DNA of 64,000 nt from Bombyx mori (GCF_030269925.1 NC_085135.1:10292753-10356752), one strand, 5' to 3'. Positions 31,201-41,043 are shown, counted from the stretch's first letter. A program made the numbers and translations. The notes: generated by a model not told the origin, from the letters alone.

Positions 31201-32139
31201 TGTGATTATGTTTACATCACCAGAACACACTACCGGGACGGATGTTTTGTTCGCAACAATTATTTCTTTAATTTCATGTTCAAATGATGGACTCTCAACG
31301 TATTCTTTCTTTGCTGTCATGTGTTTGCTGGCCCCGCTATCTATGTACCAACTATCGCAGTTGAAATTTCCACTTAAGAAAATAGCACTAAAGGCGTTGG
31401 ATTGTTTTCTTTTTTCGGCTTCTAAACTCGGACACTGATTTTTATAATGACCATTTTGCTTACATTTATAGCATTTTATAACCTTTTTTTTTACATTTGT
31501 CGTATTTGATGTTCGTTTCTCGCCTTTTGTATTGAAATTTTGATCTACCCTCGTTTTTGGTTTCGACCATAGTGCAACTTCCGGATCATGGTCACCGATC
31601 TCGGAACTCATATCAAGTAATTTTGTTTTAATTACGTCAGAGTTTATGGCAATCCCGGAATGCTCTATTGCCATGATCATTGGGGCAAACTTTTCTGGCA
31701 GCCCCGCCAACAGCAATGATCCCACCCATTCCTCGTTTATTTCAAATCCCGTTCCACTTAATTTCTGCGCTGTATCGATTATCTGCGTCACGTATGACGT
31801 CATCGAACTGCAATTATCTCGCCGGATTGAAATTAAATTTCTCAATAGACTAATTCTTCGTGAAAAGCCACTATCATCGAATAATTGCCTTAGTTTATCC
31901 CACAATTCTTTCGACGATTTAACGGTTTTGACATGTACGTACAACGACGGGTCGATAGTCATGATCAATTTGGCTTTAGTTTTTTCGTCATCCGCGCTTG
32001 CTATTTCTTTCCCCGGTTCTGGCTTGATGCAATGCTTCATGCCTTCGAGTACTAAAAAATTTTCTGCAGCGAAACACCACTCTGAATAATTATCGCGTCC
32101 TTTTAGTTTCGGCACATTGATAAGGTAGTTGGTAGCCAT
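28240..32139 (-). CDS. Copia gag-pol polyprotein, 1299 residues
   Basis: The ATG at 32139 (MATNYLINVPKLKGRDNY) lies about 160 bases inside the primer site. In order: gag with one zinc knuckle (CYKCKQNGHYKNQC, near residue 222); protease (WYIDSGASKHMT, near 265); integrase (HRRLGHI and CTVCCKGKQ for zinc, then HSDVCGP near 461, RTDNGGEY near 526, NGVCERMN near 558); reverse transcriptase (catalytic FVDDFF near 985); and RNase H (DADWGSD near 1146, SSTEAEY, CQSAQKLI). This domain order (integrase before reverse transcriptase) defines Copia. No stop, frameshift or missing catalytic residue was found. The length is close to the usual 1300-1400. Confidence 0.96.
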   Translation of the reverse strand: MATNYLINVPKLKGRDNYSEWCFAAENFLVLEGMKHCIKPEPGKEIASADDEKTKAKLIMTIDPSLYVHVKTVKSSKELWDKLRQLFDDSGFSRRISLLRNLISIRRDNCSSMTSYVTQIIDTAQKLSGTGFEINEEWVGSLLLAGLPEKFAPMIMAIEHSGIAINSDVIKTKLLDMSSEIGDHDPEVALWSKPKTRVDQNFNTKGEKRTSNTTNVKKKVIKCYKCKQNGHYKNQCPSLEAEKRKQSNAFSAIFLSGNFNCDSWYIDSGASKHMTAKKEYVESPSFEHEIKEIIVANKTSVPVVCSGDVNIITVVNGVEYDITVSNVLCIPSLTTNLLSVSQLIENGNKVIFKEKFCYIYNQQRTLVGKAELVDGVYRLYTKKSEQLFAATAKVSSETWHRRLGHINSTSLNKMKNGATTGISYTNKADVDKSKCTVCCKGKQARLPFQPSSTNTQDILELIHSDVCGPMENVSIGGSRYYVLFVDDYSRMVFVYFMKTKSEVFKFFKEFQSLVEKQTDRKIKILRTDNGGEYCSQDFERYLKQHGIIHQKSNAYTPQQNGVCERMNRSLVEKARCLIFDAGLHKKFWAEAINTSVYLRNRSVVTGLNNMTPYEAWTKKKPDLSHVRIFGSKVMMHIPKEKRLKWDMKAKELILVGYADNVKGYRVYNPENNSVTTSRDIIIMEKTENTMEIPIECKAPAEEQREGDESRTTESTDTECDDNDITYIPEASSVSDSYDSFSETASEPEPSLLDLNQDIPNKRVRKIPDRFSYSHLCIAESDDQNIMDISLKEALNGPESKFWRSSMEEELESFKKNDAWELVDKPRDSTVVQCKWVFKKKYDSVGNVRYRARLVAKGFSQKAGIDYHETFSPVLRYTTLRLLFSIAVKLGLDIRHLDVTTAFLNGFLNESVYMQKPVLYRDCNDNDDKVLKLKRAIYGLKQSSRAWYQRVNDYLESLGYLKSKYEPCLFTKSEGNAKVIIALFVDDFFVFSNCKIATNQLIQDLSSKFKIKDLGQIKQCLGLRVNMYKNVITVDQEQYIESLLKKFNMSHCKTIETPMEINLRLEKSENSLCNKNIPYRQLIGNLMYLAVLTRPDIAYSVCYLSQFNNSYNETHWKHLKRILKYLKGTKNYGLVFSKDNSYIEGYVDADWGSDSNDRKSFSGFCFKLSGTVISFECRKQRNVALSSTEAEYISMSEASKEAIYLKRLLFEILGNSETITLYNDCQSAQKLILNPVYHRRSKHIDIRYHFLREVVANKFIKVDYLETAEMPADIFTKSLGSLKHKYFTKKLGILPVTKYL

Positions 32140-32299
32140 TTTGACGAATAGTTTTTACACAAATACACTGCGATAATCAATACGATCAGTCCAGTTCACA
32201 ACTAAATCTCACTGAATACTGTCTTTTAACACTTGCTTTACTGCAAAATCTTGTTAAAACGACTCAATACTGGGATTTTTTTTGATTTTCTGCGATTTT

Positions 32300-32313
32300 C
32301 TGGGCCCGTAACC
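32300..32313 (-). other. Primer-binding site for the anticodon half of initiator tRNA-Met
   Basis: The minus strand reads GGTTACGGGCCCAG directly after the 5' LTR. It complements the anticodon arm, not the 3' end, of initiator tRNA-Met with one mismatch. Drosophila copia is known to use such a cleaved half-tRNA primer. Confidence 0.75.
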
Positions 32314-32423
32314 TAATAAAATGGCGGTTGAGGATAGACTGACTATTTATTGTCAAAGTTATATACAGACAGATGATGACAGATGGCGCTAGTAATCATT
32401 TACATTTTGTTACAATATTAACA
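32314..32423 (-). repeat. Copia 5' LTR (110 bp)
   Basis: The exact copy of 28114-28223, followed on the plus strand by the duplication ATTCT. Confidence 0.93.
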
Positions 32424-32436
32424 ATTCTCTCATCAA

Positions 32437-35310
32437 CTATAAGCAAAGGAACTTGGATACTAGTTTGTTTTTGAGACCAGGACACGTGTCGTTAAAAATG
32501 TCAATGCCGTCAATTAATGCACATATTTGGTTAAATTCACTGCAAATCTTTGATAAAGGGGAATATCTAAGGAGGTTTGTTCTACTTGCGGGAATATGGA
32601 AAATTTCAGTAATAGGATGCCGTGGGCAGTGGTATGGAACGCTAAAGTTGATTTTCTGAAGTAAGTGGCTACAATCTATGCTTCCGGAAATTAGTTTTTT
32701 TAGAAACATGATATTAATTATTCTACGACGGTTGCCGAGCGATATCATTTTAAAATGTTTAAGACGTAGATCATATGTGGTACGGTAAGATATGCTAGAA
32801 GAATGGAATGCCAAGTGCCTAGTGAATGCACGCTGTACGCTCTCAATACGCTGCGAGTAAGCAGCGTAATGGGGACCCCAAACTACTGATGCGAACTCAA
32901 GTTGACTGCGAACCAGCGAGTTATATAATATTATTTTAGTGTTTGAGGACATAAATCCCTTAGTATTTCTTTTTAGGAATCCCAGCATTCTGGCAGCTTT
33001 AATAACAATTGTATCAATATGTGCTTTGAATGTTAATTTGTTATCCATCATCACGCCCAAATCTCGAATTTCATTGACTTGCTGCAGAATGTCACCATTC
33101 AGTACATAACAGGATGTCATAGGGATTAGCTTTTTAGAGAATTTTATGTAATAGGACTTTTTTGTATTTAATGTCATTCCATTTAAATTACACCATACAT
33201 TTATTCTATCTAGATCACATTGTATAAGTTCTGAGTCTGTTGGTAAAGTAACTGTTCTGTATATTTTTAAATCGTCAGCAAAAAGACAAAATTGACTGTC
33301 GCGTATTTCTGAAGTTATATCATTAATAAAAGCCGAAAACAATACAGGACCGAGATGGGAGCCTTGTGGTACGCCTGAAATGGCTATGTAGTCCTGTGAT
33401 TTATGACCATTCACCACTACAAACTGGAGTCTTTTTGCAAGATACGAACGAAACCATTCCAACAACGACCCACCAATCCCAAAGCCTCGTAATTTATTTA
33501 TTAAACGAGAATGACAGACCTTATCGAAGGCACTGGAAAAGTCCATATAAATTGTATCTACTTCCAGACCTCTATCAATTTCTCGGCAGAGGTAAGACGT
33601 AAATGAGACTAAATTAGTTTCAACAGAGTGGCCTTTTCTAAACCCGTGTTGATGTTCAGAAATAAAGTTATTTAGATGCTGTGTAATAAAAGGACAGACA
33701 AGTGACTCGAAGAGCTTTGGAATGCATGAAAGTATGGAAATTGGTCTATAGTTACTAACATTGCTTGTGGCGCCTTTCTTAAATACTGGGACTACTTTAG
33801 AGCTCTTCCAAATGTCTGGAAATATACCATCATTCAAGGATCTGTTGAAGATAATTGACAAAGGTAAAGCCAAAGCAGAGCCGCAACGTCCAACAAAAAC
33901 CGGGGGAATATCATCTGGTCCAGCACCTTTATACATGTCTAGCTTTTTAATTGCGCGTTGAATGTCACGTTCTGATATGTTAATACGACTTAAAGGAGTT
34001 GTATTAAAAGAAAAGTCTACATAATCAGCTAGGGAATCTCTGTTAAACACTGACGAAAAGCAACTTGCGAACATCTGTGCGATTTGCGGTCCGGTAGATG
34101 CGATCTGGTTTCCCTGATACATAATTGCTGGTACAGTGGTCTCACCATTTCGTCTATCTTTGATGAAGCGCCAAAAGCTTTTAGGATTCCTACCAATATC
34201 AACTTCAATTCTCTTCTTATATACATGAAGACATTTCTCGCTCAATTTGTGAACACGCTCTCGAAGGAGCTCAAATTCTAATTGGTCGCGCGGATTTTTA
34301 TATTTCTTAAATCGATACCTCACTTTATTTTTCTCGGAAATAGTCTTTATTAGAGAGTTGGTAAACCATGGGGGAAATTTAGTAGACACAGGTTTCGTTC
34401 GTGGAGTAAATAAATCAATAGCCGTATAAATGAAATCATAAAATATGTCAGTCATTTCATTTACATTTTGACACCCCTCTAACTTTTCACTCCAATTAAC
34501 ATTTATTAAGTAGGATACGATTTTACTATAATCTGCTCGAAAATAGTTGTATCGGGGTCTCAATATAGGTTTGAGGAAATGGGGACTATGTTGTGGTAAG
34601 GAAACTAACAGAGGAGGATGCTTTTGGTCGATTTTGCTCAATACATTATTGGATTCAGTAACTTCCAATCCGTTGAAATCAGTAAGAACAAGATCCAATA
34701 TTTTACCATCCACATTATTCACGTTATTAAATTGTGATAAATTATTAACTGACATGAAATCAATAAGAGAAAGTCCCAATTTAGATCCATAATTCATTGC
34801 ACTACATGGAGAGCTTTCCGACTTTTGAGACCAACCAATATGACTCAAATTAAAATCACCCAAAATTATCACTTGATCAGATTGCTCGATAACATTTGTA
34901 GAGTTTTCCAGAAAACTAGACAAGTGCTCCAAGGAAACTGGAGGGGGAAGGTAAACAGCGCAAATAGAAACTTTCTTGATCAAGTTGTTAGTTTTGATAT
35001 CGATTGACACCCATAGATCTTCAGCAGTACTTTCCCAACCTAAGTGCCTATAAGATGGGATATGTTTAGATATTGCGATCATAACACCCCCTCCATCTGC
35101 CTTGGAACTCGTCGAACACGATCGATCCTTCCTATATACAACATAACGTTTGTCCATAAATTCACTACTTAAAACATTACAATTTAACCAAGTTTCGGTG
35201 AATACTATTAGATCAAATTTATTAACAGCTATATAAAAGGAGTTTGCAAAGGATAAGGCAGATAATTTCATAGAACCAAATAACATAAATTTTTCATTAA
35301 CGTCGGACAT
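32437..35310 (-). CDS. CR1/Jockey-type ORF2 (endonuclease and reverse transcriptase), 5' truncated
   Basis: This is an uninterrupted frame of about 957 codons from the ATG at 35310. Conserved homology starts only at about 35262 (KLSALSFANSFY), so the true N-terminus is lost. An ATG at 35328 would borrow bases from the neighbouring Jockey. Endonuclease: FTETWLN, GDFNLSHIGW, then DQKHPPL at the last conserved site. Reverse transcriptase: NYRPISIL, MDFSSAFDKV, GVPQGSHLGP, catalytic FADDLKIYR, RDLGVMMDNKLTF. This FADDLKIY form fits the CR1/L2 branch better than the other Jockey family here. The stop at 32437 lies 13 bases from the Copia duplication. Confidence 0.85.
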   Translation of the reverse strand: MSDVNEKFMLFGSMKLSALSFANSFYIAVNKFDLIVFTETWLNCNVLSSEFMDKRYVVYRKDRSCSTSSKADGGGVMIAISKHIPSYRHLGWESTAEDLWVSIDIKTNNLIKKVSICAVYLPPPVSLEHLSSFLENSTNVIEQSDQVIILGDFNLSHIGWSQKSESSPCSAMNYGSKLGLSLIDFMSVNNLSQFNNVNNVDGKILDLVLTDFNGLEVTESNNVLSKIDQKHPPLLVSLPQHSPHFLKPILRPRYNYFRADYSKIVSYLINVNWSEKLEGCQNVNEMTDIFYDFIYTAIDLFTPRTKPVSTKFPPWFTNSLIKTISEKNKVRYRFKKYKNPRDQLEFELLRERVHKLSEKCLHVYKKRIEVDIGRNPKSFWRFIKDRRNGETTVPAIMYQGNQIASTGPQIAQMFASCFSSVFNRDSLADYVDFSFNTTPLSRINISERDIQRAIKKLDMYKGAGPDDIPPVFVGRCGSALALPLSIIFNRSLNDGIFPDIWKSSKVVPVFKKGATSNVSNYRPISILSCIPKLFESLVCPFITQHLNNFISEHQHGFRKGHSVETNLVSFTSYLCREIDRGLEVDTIYMDFSSAFDKVCHSRLINKLRGFGIGGSLLEWFRSYLAKRLQFVVVNGHKSQDYIAISGVPQGSHLGPVLFSAFINDITSEIRDSQFCLFADDLKIYRTVTLPTDSELIQCDLDRINVWCNLNGMTLNTKKSYYIKFSKKLIPMTSCYVLNGDILQQVNEIRDLGVMMDNKLTFKAHIDTIVIKAARMLGFLKRNTKGFMSSNTKIILYNSLVRSQLEFASVVWGPHYAAYSQRIESVQRAFTRHLAFHSSSISYRTTYDLRLKHFKMISLGNRRRIINIMFLKKLISGSIDCSHLLQKINFSVPYHCPRHPITEIFHIPASRTNLLRYSPLSKICSEFNQICALIDGIDIFNDTCPGLKNKLVSKFLCL

Positions 35311-35318
35311 GAACACTT

Positions 35319-35325
35319 CCTTGCC
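35319..35325. repeat. Target-site duplication CCTTGCC (left) of Jockey copy 2
   Basis: The same seven bases follow the poly(A) at 41271-41277. Confidence 0.85.
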
Positions 35326-35641
35326 CATTCCGATTCAGGCACCCGTCGCGTGCTGACGTGCTCATCGACCGTTCGATTGCCCGACCTCGGTTCGGGGCAC
35401 ATCTGGCGTCCAAGTGTTTTTCTCGGAAGTGACTACCTGTGCTAATTGCGTCGCATCGCCATCTGTGAGCGGGCGGACCCCTAAATTCCAGGAATTCGTT
35501 CGGTAACTTAGTGGCCCGTTTGCAAGCGGACGGCTGTGTGCCGTAATTAATTGCGATTATTACAATTTTTGGGGCCTCGCCGTAAGGCGAGTGTGTTTTT
35601 AAAGTCCCGGGGCAGCCCCCCCTGGGCACTCGTCCATTATA

Positions 35642-37303
35642 ATGGCGTCCACGGTCGACCTGTTTGCAGAATTTCTTCGCCTTAGGTACCCAACGCTATC
35701 GGCAGAATTTTTAGAATTCAAGACCCATCACGCAGCGAACTCGCCGGCAGTCTCCGTCGCCCCCGTCGCTCCTGCGTCGTCCATCGCGGCCTCCGTCGCG
35801 CCCGCCGATCCCGTGTCCCCGATACTCGCGCCCAAAACTTCTGCGTCGACCGTTGCAGCTTCCGCCCCAACCGTGCGTTCGTCGGCGGCCTACGTTGCAT
35901 CCGTGCGTTCGTCCACAGCCTCCATCGTGCCTGCGTCGTCCACTGCGCCCGCTAAAACACCCACCCGCAGGTCGCCCGCGCTCTCCTCATCCGATTCAGA
36001 GTCGGACATGGAGGTCGACCCTTCCCCCGCCGCCGCGACTGATGGATTCACAGTAGTCCAAAAAGGTAACAAGCGCGCTGCGGAGGCCCGAGCTCCCGCG
36101 GCCGCTAAAGTATGCAAAGCCGTGAACGCGTCGCGTCCCCGCCCTCCAACCCCCGTCGCTCCCGCTGTCCGTGCCACACCGTCGCTGCGTCCAGTGGCAC
36201 AATCTAAAACTCAGACCCCTCCCCCAGTAATCCTTCAAGAGAAGGCAGCTTGGGGCCGAGTTTCCCTGGCCCTTAAAGCCAAAAATATTAATTTTGTCAG
36301 CGCCCGTAATCTCGCCAACGGGATTCAAATAAAAGTAACGACACCCGACGACCATAGGGCCCTCTCAAGTTACCTCCGAAAGGAGCGTATAAGTTTCCAC
36401 ACTTATACGCTCCAGGAGGAGCGCGAACTCCGCGTTGTCATACGTGGAATCCCGAAGGAGCTAGATGCCGATCTCGTCAAGGCTGATCTGATAGAACAAG
36501 GCCTACCAGTAAATTCCGTGCACCGCATGCACACCGGCCGCGGTAGGGAGCCATACAATATGGTTCTAGTCACCCTCCAGCCTACCCCCGAGGGTAAGCA
36601 CATTTTTAACATACGGACCGTCTGTAAGCTCTCCGGTATCGCCGTCGAAGTCCCCCATAAAAAAGGCACTCCTAGTCAGTGCCATAACTGCCAACCGTAC
36701 GGGCACTCTTCCCGTAACTGTCACGCGCGCCCCCGATGTGTTAAGTGTTTGGGCGATCACGCCACGGCCCTTTGTACTCGCGACCAGAAAACCGCCATCG
36801 AACCACCTAGCTGCGTCCTGTGCCGAACACAGGGTCACCCCGCGAACTACCGTGGATGCCCCCGAGCTCCAAAAATAAATCGCCGCGTCGCCCGCCAAAA
36901 CCGCCTCCGAGCTTCCCGCCCAGACATCAAAGCCTCAGCACCCTCTGTGCCGAAGGTTAAGCCTGCCTTCGTGCCGGCGCCGGTGCCCAGCGGCTCGGCC
37001 TGGGCTAAACCGTTGCCGTACACGAACACGGCTGCAGCTCCTCCCTCCGCGATTCGTCCCGCCCCCGCGATACGTCCCTCCCCCGCAATTCGTTCCTCCC
37101 CCGCGACCAGCACTCCGACCGCGTCCGATAATCTCGCTCTAGCGATCGACTTTTTTCAGTCGATCAACTTTGAGCGTGTTAACGCTTTGGGTGACGCCAT
37201 TCGCGCCGCCTCCACTGCACAACACTTTATCGCCGTTGTGCAAGAATACGCTGACGTATACGCGTCGTTAAATACGTACGTCCTCCCCTCACTCCGCCGG
37301 TAA
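35642..37303 (+). CDS. Jockey ORF1, complete, 553 residues
   Basis: The ATG at 35642 (MASTVDLFAEFLRLRYP) follows the 5' UTR. A Ser/Ala/Pro-rich N-terminal half contains a short acidic stretch (SDSESDMEVD near residue 113). A conserved basic region (near 200-300) follows, then three zinc knuckles (CHNCQPYGHSSRNC, CPRCVKCLGDHATALC written as RCVKCLGD here, CVLCRTQGHPANYRGC) near 345-410, a Pro/Ala-rich linker and a conserved C-terminus ending LNTYVLPSLRR. It is intact. The TAA stop and the ORF2 ATG lie in the same frame with only one codon (TCA) between them, as in copy 1. Confidence 0.9.
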   Translation: MASTVDLFAEFLRLRYPTLSAEFLEFKTHHAANSPAVSVAPVAPASSIAASVAPADPVSPILAPKTSASTVAASAPTVRSSAAYVASVRSSTASIVPASSTAPAKTPTRRSPALSSSDSESDMEVDPSPAAATDGFTVVQKGNKRAAEARAPAAAKVCKAVNASRPRPPTPVAPAVRATPSLRPVAQSKTQTPPPVILQEKAAWGRVSLALKAKNINFVSARNLANGIQIKVTTPDDHRALSSYLRKERISFHTYTLQEERELRVVIRGIPKELDADLVKADLIEQGLPVNSVHRMHTGRGREPYNMVLVTLQPTPEGKHIFNIRTVCKLSGIAVEVPHKKGTPSQCHNCQPYGHSSRNCHARPRCVKCLGDHATALCTRDQKTAIEPPSCVLCRTQGHPANYRGCPRAPKINRRVARQNRLRASRPDIKASAPSVPKVKPAFVPAPVPSGSAWAKPLPYTNTAAAPPSAIRPAPAIRPSPAIRSSPATSTPTASDNLALAIDFFQSINFERVNALGDAIRAASTAQHFIAVVQEYADVYASLNTYVLPSLRR

Positions 37304-37306
37304 TCA

Positions 37307-40183
37307 ATGGCGTACATTAGTAGAATAAAGCCCTTATCGGTAACGATAGGAGTTTTTAACGCTTACGGTCTCGCAAATCAACGTGATCAGGTTTGTGATT
37401 TTTTGCGTGACCATCAAATTGACATTTTCTTAGTGCAGGAGACCCTACTCAAGCCCGCGCGTCGCGACCCTAAAATCGCGAACTATAACATGGTTAGGAA
37501 CGACAGGCTCACTGCTCGTGGTGGTGGTACCGTCATTTACTATAGAAGAGCCCTGCATTGCGTCCCGCTCGATCCTCCCGCGCTCGCTAACATCGAAGCA
37601 TCAGTGTGTCGAATCTCACTGACGGGTCACGCGCCGATCGTTATCGCGTCCGTTTATCTTCCTCCGGATAAGATCGTTCTAAGCAGTGATATCGAGGCGC
37701 TACTCGGCATGGGAAGCTCTGTCATTCTGGCGGGGGACCTAAATTGTAAACACATCAGGTGGAACTCACACACCACAGCCCCTAATGGCAGGCGGCTCGA
37801 CGCGTTAGTCGATGATCTCGCCTTCGATATCATCGCTCCGCTAACTCCGACTCACTATCCGCTAAATATCGCGCATCGCCCGGATATACTCGACATAGCG
37901 TTATTAAAAAACGTAACTCTGCGCTTACACTCGATCGAAGTAGTTTCAGAGTTAGATTCAGACCACCGTCCCGTCATTATGAAGCTCGGTCGCGCTCCCG
38001 ATTCCGTTCCCGTCACGAGGACTGTGGTGGATTGGCACACGCTGGGCATTAGCCTGGCTGAATCTGATCCACCATCGCTCCCGTTTAGCCCGGACTCTAC
38101 CCCGTCTCCTCAGGATACCGCTGAAGCCATAGACATCGTAACGTCACACATCACCTCGACATTAGATAGATCATCGAAACAAGTTGTAGCGGAGGACTTC
38201 CTTCACCGCTTCAAATTGCACGACGATATTAGGGAACTCCTTAGAGCTAAGAACGCCTCGATCCGCGCCTACGATAGGTATCATACCGTGGAAAATCGTA
38301 CTCGAATGCGTGCCCTACAACGCGACGTAAAGTCTCGCATCGCCGAAGTCCGAGATGCCAGATGGTCTGATTTCTTAGAAGGACTCGCGCCCTCTCAAAG
38401 GTCTTACTACCGCTTAGCTCGTACTCTCAAATCGGATACAGTAGTAGCTATGCCCCCCCTCGTAGGCCCCTCAGGCCGACTCGCGGCGTTCGATGATGAC
38501 GAAAAAGCAGAGCTGCTGGCCGATACATTGCAAACCCAGTGCACGCCCAGCACTCAATCCGTGGACCCTGTTCATGTAGAATTAGTAGACAGTGAGGTAG
38601 AACGCAGAGCCTCCTTGCCACCCTTGGATGCGTTACCACCCGTCACCCCGATGGAAGTTAAAGACTTGATCAAAGACCTACGTCCTCGCAAAGCTCCCGG
38701 TTCCAATGGTATATCTAACCGCGTTATTAAACTTCTACCCATCCAACTCATCGTGATGTTGGCATCTATCTTCAATGCCGCTATGGCTAACTGTATCTTT
38801 CCCGCGGTGTGGAAAGAAGCGAACGTTATCGGCATATACAAACCCGGTAAACCAAAAAATAATCCGACGAGTTACCGCCCGATTAGCCTCCTCATGTCTC
38901 TGGGCAAACTGTATGAGCGTCTGCTCTACAAACGCCTCAGAGACTTCGTCTCATCAAAGGGCATTCTCATCGATGAACAGTTCGGATTCCGTGCAAATCA
39001 CTCATGCGTACAACAGGTGCACCGCCTCACGGAGCACATTCTCGCGGGACTTAACCGACCAAAACCGATCTACACGGGAGCCCTCTTCTTCGACGTCGCA
39101 AAAGCGTTCGACAAAGTCTGACACAACGGTTTGATTTTCAAACTTTTCAACATGGGCGTACCGGACAGTCTCGTGCTCATCATGCGGGACTTCTTGTCTA
39201 ACCGCTCTTTTCGATATCGAGTAGAGGGAACCCGCTCCTCCCCGCGACCACTCACGGCTGGAGTCCCGCAAGGCTCCGTTCTTTCTCCGCTCCTATTTAG
39301 TTTATTTGTCAATGATATTCCCCGGTCGCCGCCGACCCAGCTAGCCTTATTCGCTGACGACACAACCGTTTACTACTCAAGTAGAAATAAGTCCCTAATC
39401 GCGAGTAAGCTCCAGAGTGCAGCGTTAACCCTCGGACAGTGGTTCCGAAAATGGCGCATAGACATCAACCCAGCGAAAAGCACAGCAGTGTTATTTCAAA
39501 GGGGAAACTCACCGCTTATTTCCTCCCGCATTAGGAGGAGAAATATCACACCCCCGATCACCCTCTTCGGCCAACCTATTACCCTGGACCAGGAAGGTCA
39601 AGTACCTGGGAGTCACTCTGGATGCATCCATGACATTCCGCCCGCATATAAAAACAGTCCGTGACCGTGCCGCATTTATTCTCGGCAGACTATCCAATGA
39701 TCTGTAAGCGGAGTAAAATGTCCCTTCGGAACAAGGTGACACTTTACAAACCTTGCATAAGGCCCGTCATGACTTACGCGAGTGTGGTGTTCGCTCACGC
39801 GGCCCGCACACACAGACACCCTCCAATCCCTACAATCCCGCTTTTGCAGGTTAGCCGTCGGGGCTCCGTGGTTCGTGAGGAACGTCGACCTACACGACGA
39901 CCTGGGCCTCGAATCGATCCGCAAACACATGAAGTCAGTGTCGGAACGTTACTTCGATAAGGCTATGCGTCATGATAATCGCCTTATCGTTGCCGCCGCT
40001 GATTACTCCCCGAATCCTGATCACGCAGGAGCAAGTCACCGTCGACGCCCTAGACACGTCCTTACGGATCCATCAGATCCAATAACTCTTGCATTAGATA
40101 CCTTCAGTTCTAACACTAGGAGCAGGCTGAGGAACCCCGGTAACCGTACTCGTCGAACTCGACAAAGAGGTCGACGTGCAACC
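37307..40183 (+). pseudogene. Jockey ORF2 copy 2, with stop and frameshifts
   Basis: It is open from 37307 to 39121, where TGA (39119-39121) replaces the Trp codon of AFDKVW. The frame continues with GVPQGSVLS and FADDTTVYY. A one-base insertion near 39578 and small deletions near 39691 and 39815 break the C-terminal part, which is readable to 40183. The normal stop is displaced by the R1-clade insertion, whose poly(T) begins at 40184. The domains are the same as in copy 1. Confidence 0.9.
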
Positions 40184-41022
40184 TTTTTTTTTTTTTTTTT
40201 TTTTTTTTTTCGGGTAGAGGGCCGAACCTCCTACGAGGTCCCCGCGCAAAAGGGGCGCGCGGGGTATGTGAGACTCAACGATCTGCATGGTGTTGTGAGC
40301 AGACCGCGGGCCCAAGGATTTTAGAGCCCACCCACTAAACGACTCCTCTGCACTCTTACACCCGACGTCCGATCCCCTCCGAGGTCAGAACCCGGATGAG
40401 GTAGGGGGGCTACCGCGGTCAGCACTACAACCAGACGGCGCGGCTCACCCCAAGGACGCCCGGCCGACGGAGCCTTCGAGGCGAATCGAAGGCTCTGAAA
40501 CGTCGGCCGTCTCGGTACGGCAGCCCGTCGGGCCGCCCAGACGGTGCCGCTGGTGTCCCGGAATACCCCGCTGGACCAGAACCAGCCTGCCGGGTCGGGA
40601 CGCGATACACCGTCGACCGGTCGCTCTATTCACTCCACGGCAGCGCGCTAGAGTGCTGGTAGCGCGCCGCGCGGCCTCACCCCCTCAGGTCGCCCCTTGA
40701 CCTTCACCGGGGGGAGGCCGCCACCTACAGGGGCCGGGACGTACGGGCGTATTCCCGCCTCCGGCCCCCGGCTCGACGGCGACGGATCGGTGCGGAAAGG
40801 GAAGAGCTCTCCCTCTCTCGCTCCGCCGCCTCCTTCTGCGAGACGGTGGACTCGCAGAAGTCGAGCATCGCCTTCCAGGACGCGTCGCTGCCGAGCATCG
40901 TAGCCACGACGCGCGGCAGCGAGAGGTCCTCTCCAATGACCGCGACGAGGGCGGCGCGTTGCTCGTCGAATCCAGAGCAACGCGCCAGCGTGTGTTCCGC
41001 TGTGTCTTCCTCGTCGCGGTCC
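40184..41022 (-). mobile_element. R1-clade 3' fragment (copy B) inside Jockey copy 2
   Basis: Poly(T) at 40184-40210, followed by the 3' UTR and the last 100 or so codons of ORF2 on the minus strand (DTAEHTLARC; VVATMLGSDASWKAM; ending ARTSRPL at 40725). Duplications GCAACC lie at 40178-40183 and 41023-41028. It is 5' truncated, as is common for non-LTR insertions. It is closer to copy C (57464-60818) than to copy A. Confidence 0.9.
40470..40495 (-). other. 3'-UTR hairpin of the R1-clade family (copy B)
   Basis: Arms GAGCCTTCGA and TCGAAGGCTC around the loop ggcgaa. Compare 5769-5794 and 60507-60532. Confidence 0.6.
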
Positions 41023-41043
41023 GCAACCTAACCCATGCATCAG

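Larger units (their letters stand above)
28114..32423 (-). mobile_element. Ty1/Copia retrotransposon, complete and apparently intact
   Basis: The element is 4,310 bp with two identical 110-bp LTRs, duplications ATTCT on both sides (28109-28113, 32424-32428), a primer site, a polypurine tract and one uninterrupted polyprotein frame. It sits in the 3' UTR of the CR1-type element just past that element's stop codon. Identical LTRs and an intact frame make it the youngest complete element here and possibly still active. Confidence 0.95.
27746..35318 (-). mobile_element. CR1/Jockey-superfamily non-LTR retrotransposon, 5' truncated, split by Copia
   Basis: The element is about 3.3 kb without the Copia insertion: an ORF2 of about 960 codons (32437-35310) and a 3' UTR continuing at 27769-28113 across the Copia. 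The (TAAA)n tail is at 27746-27768. It lies in the plus-strand host gag after 27745. The 5' boundary is only approximate (35262-35318), and there is no clear target duplication. Confidence 0.82.

Noticed and set aside
35297..35629. Minus-strand frame across the CR1/Jockey boundary
   Set aside because: It joins the Jockey 5' UTR in antisense to CR1 sequence; no conserved motif.
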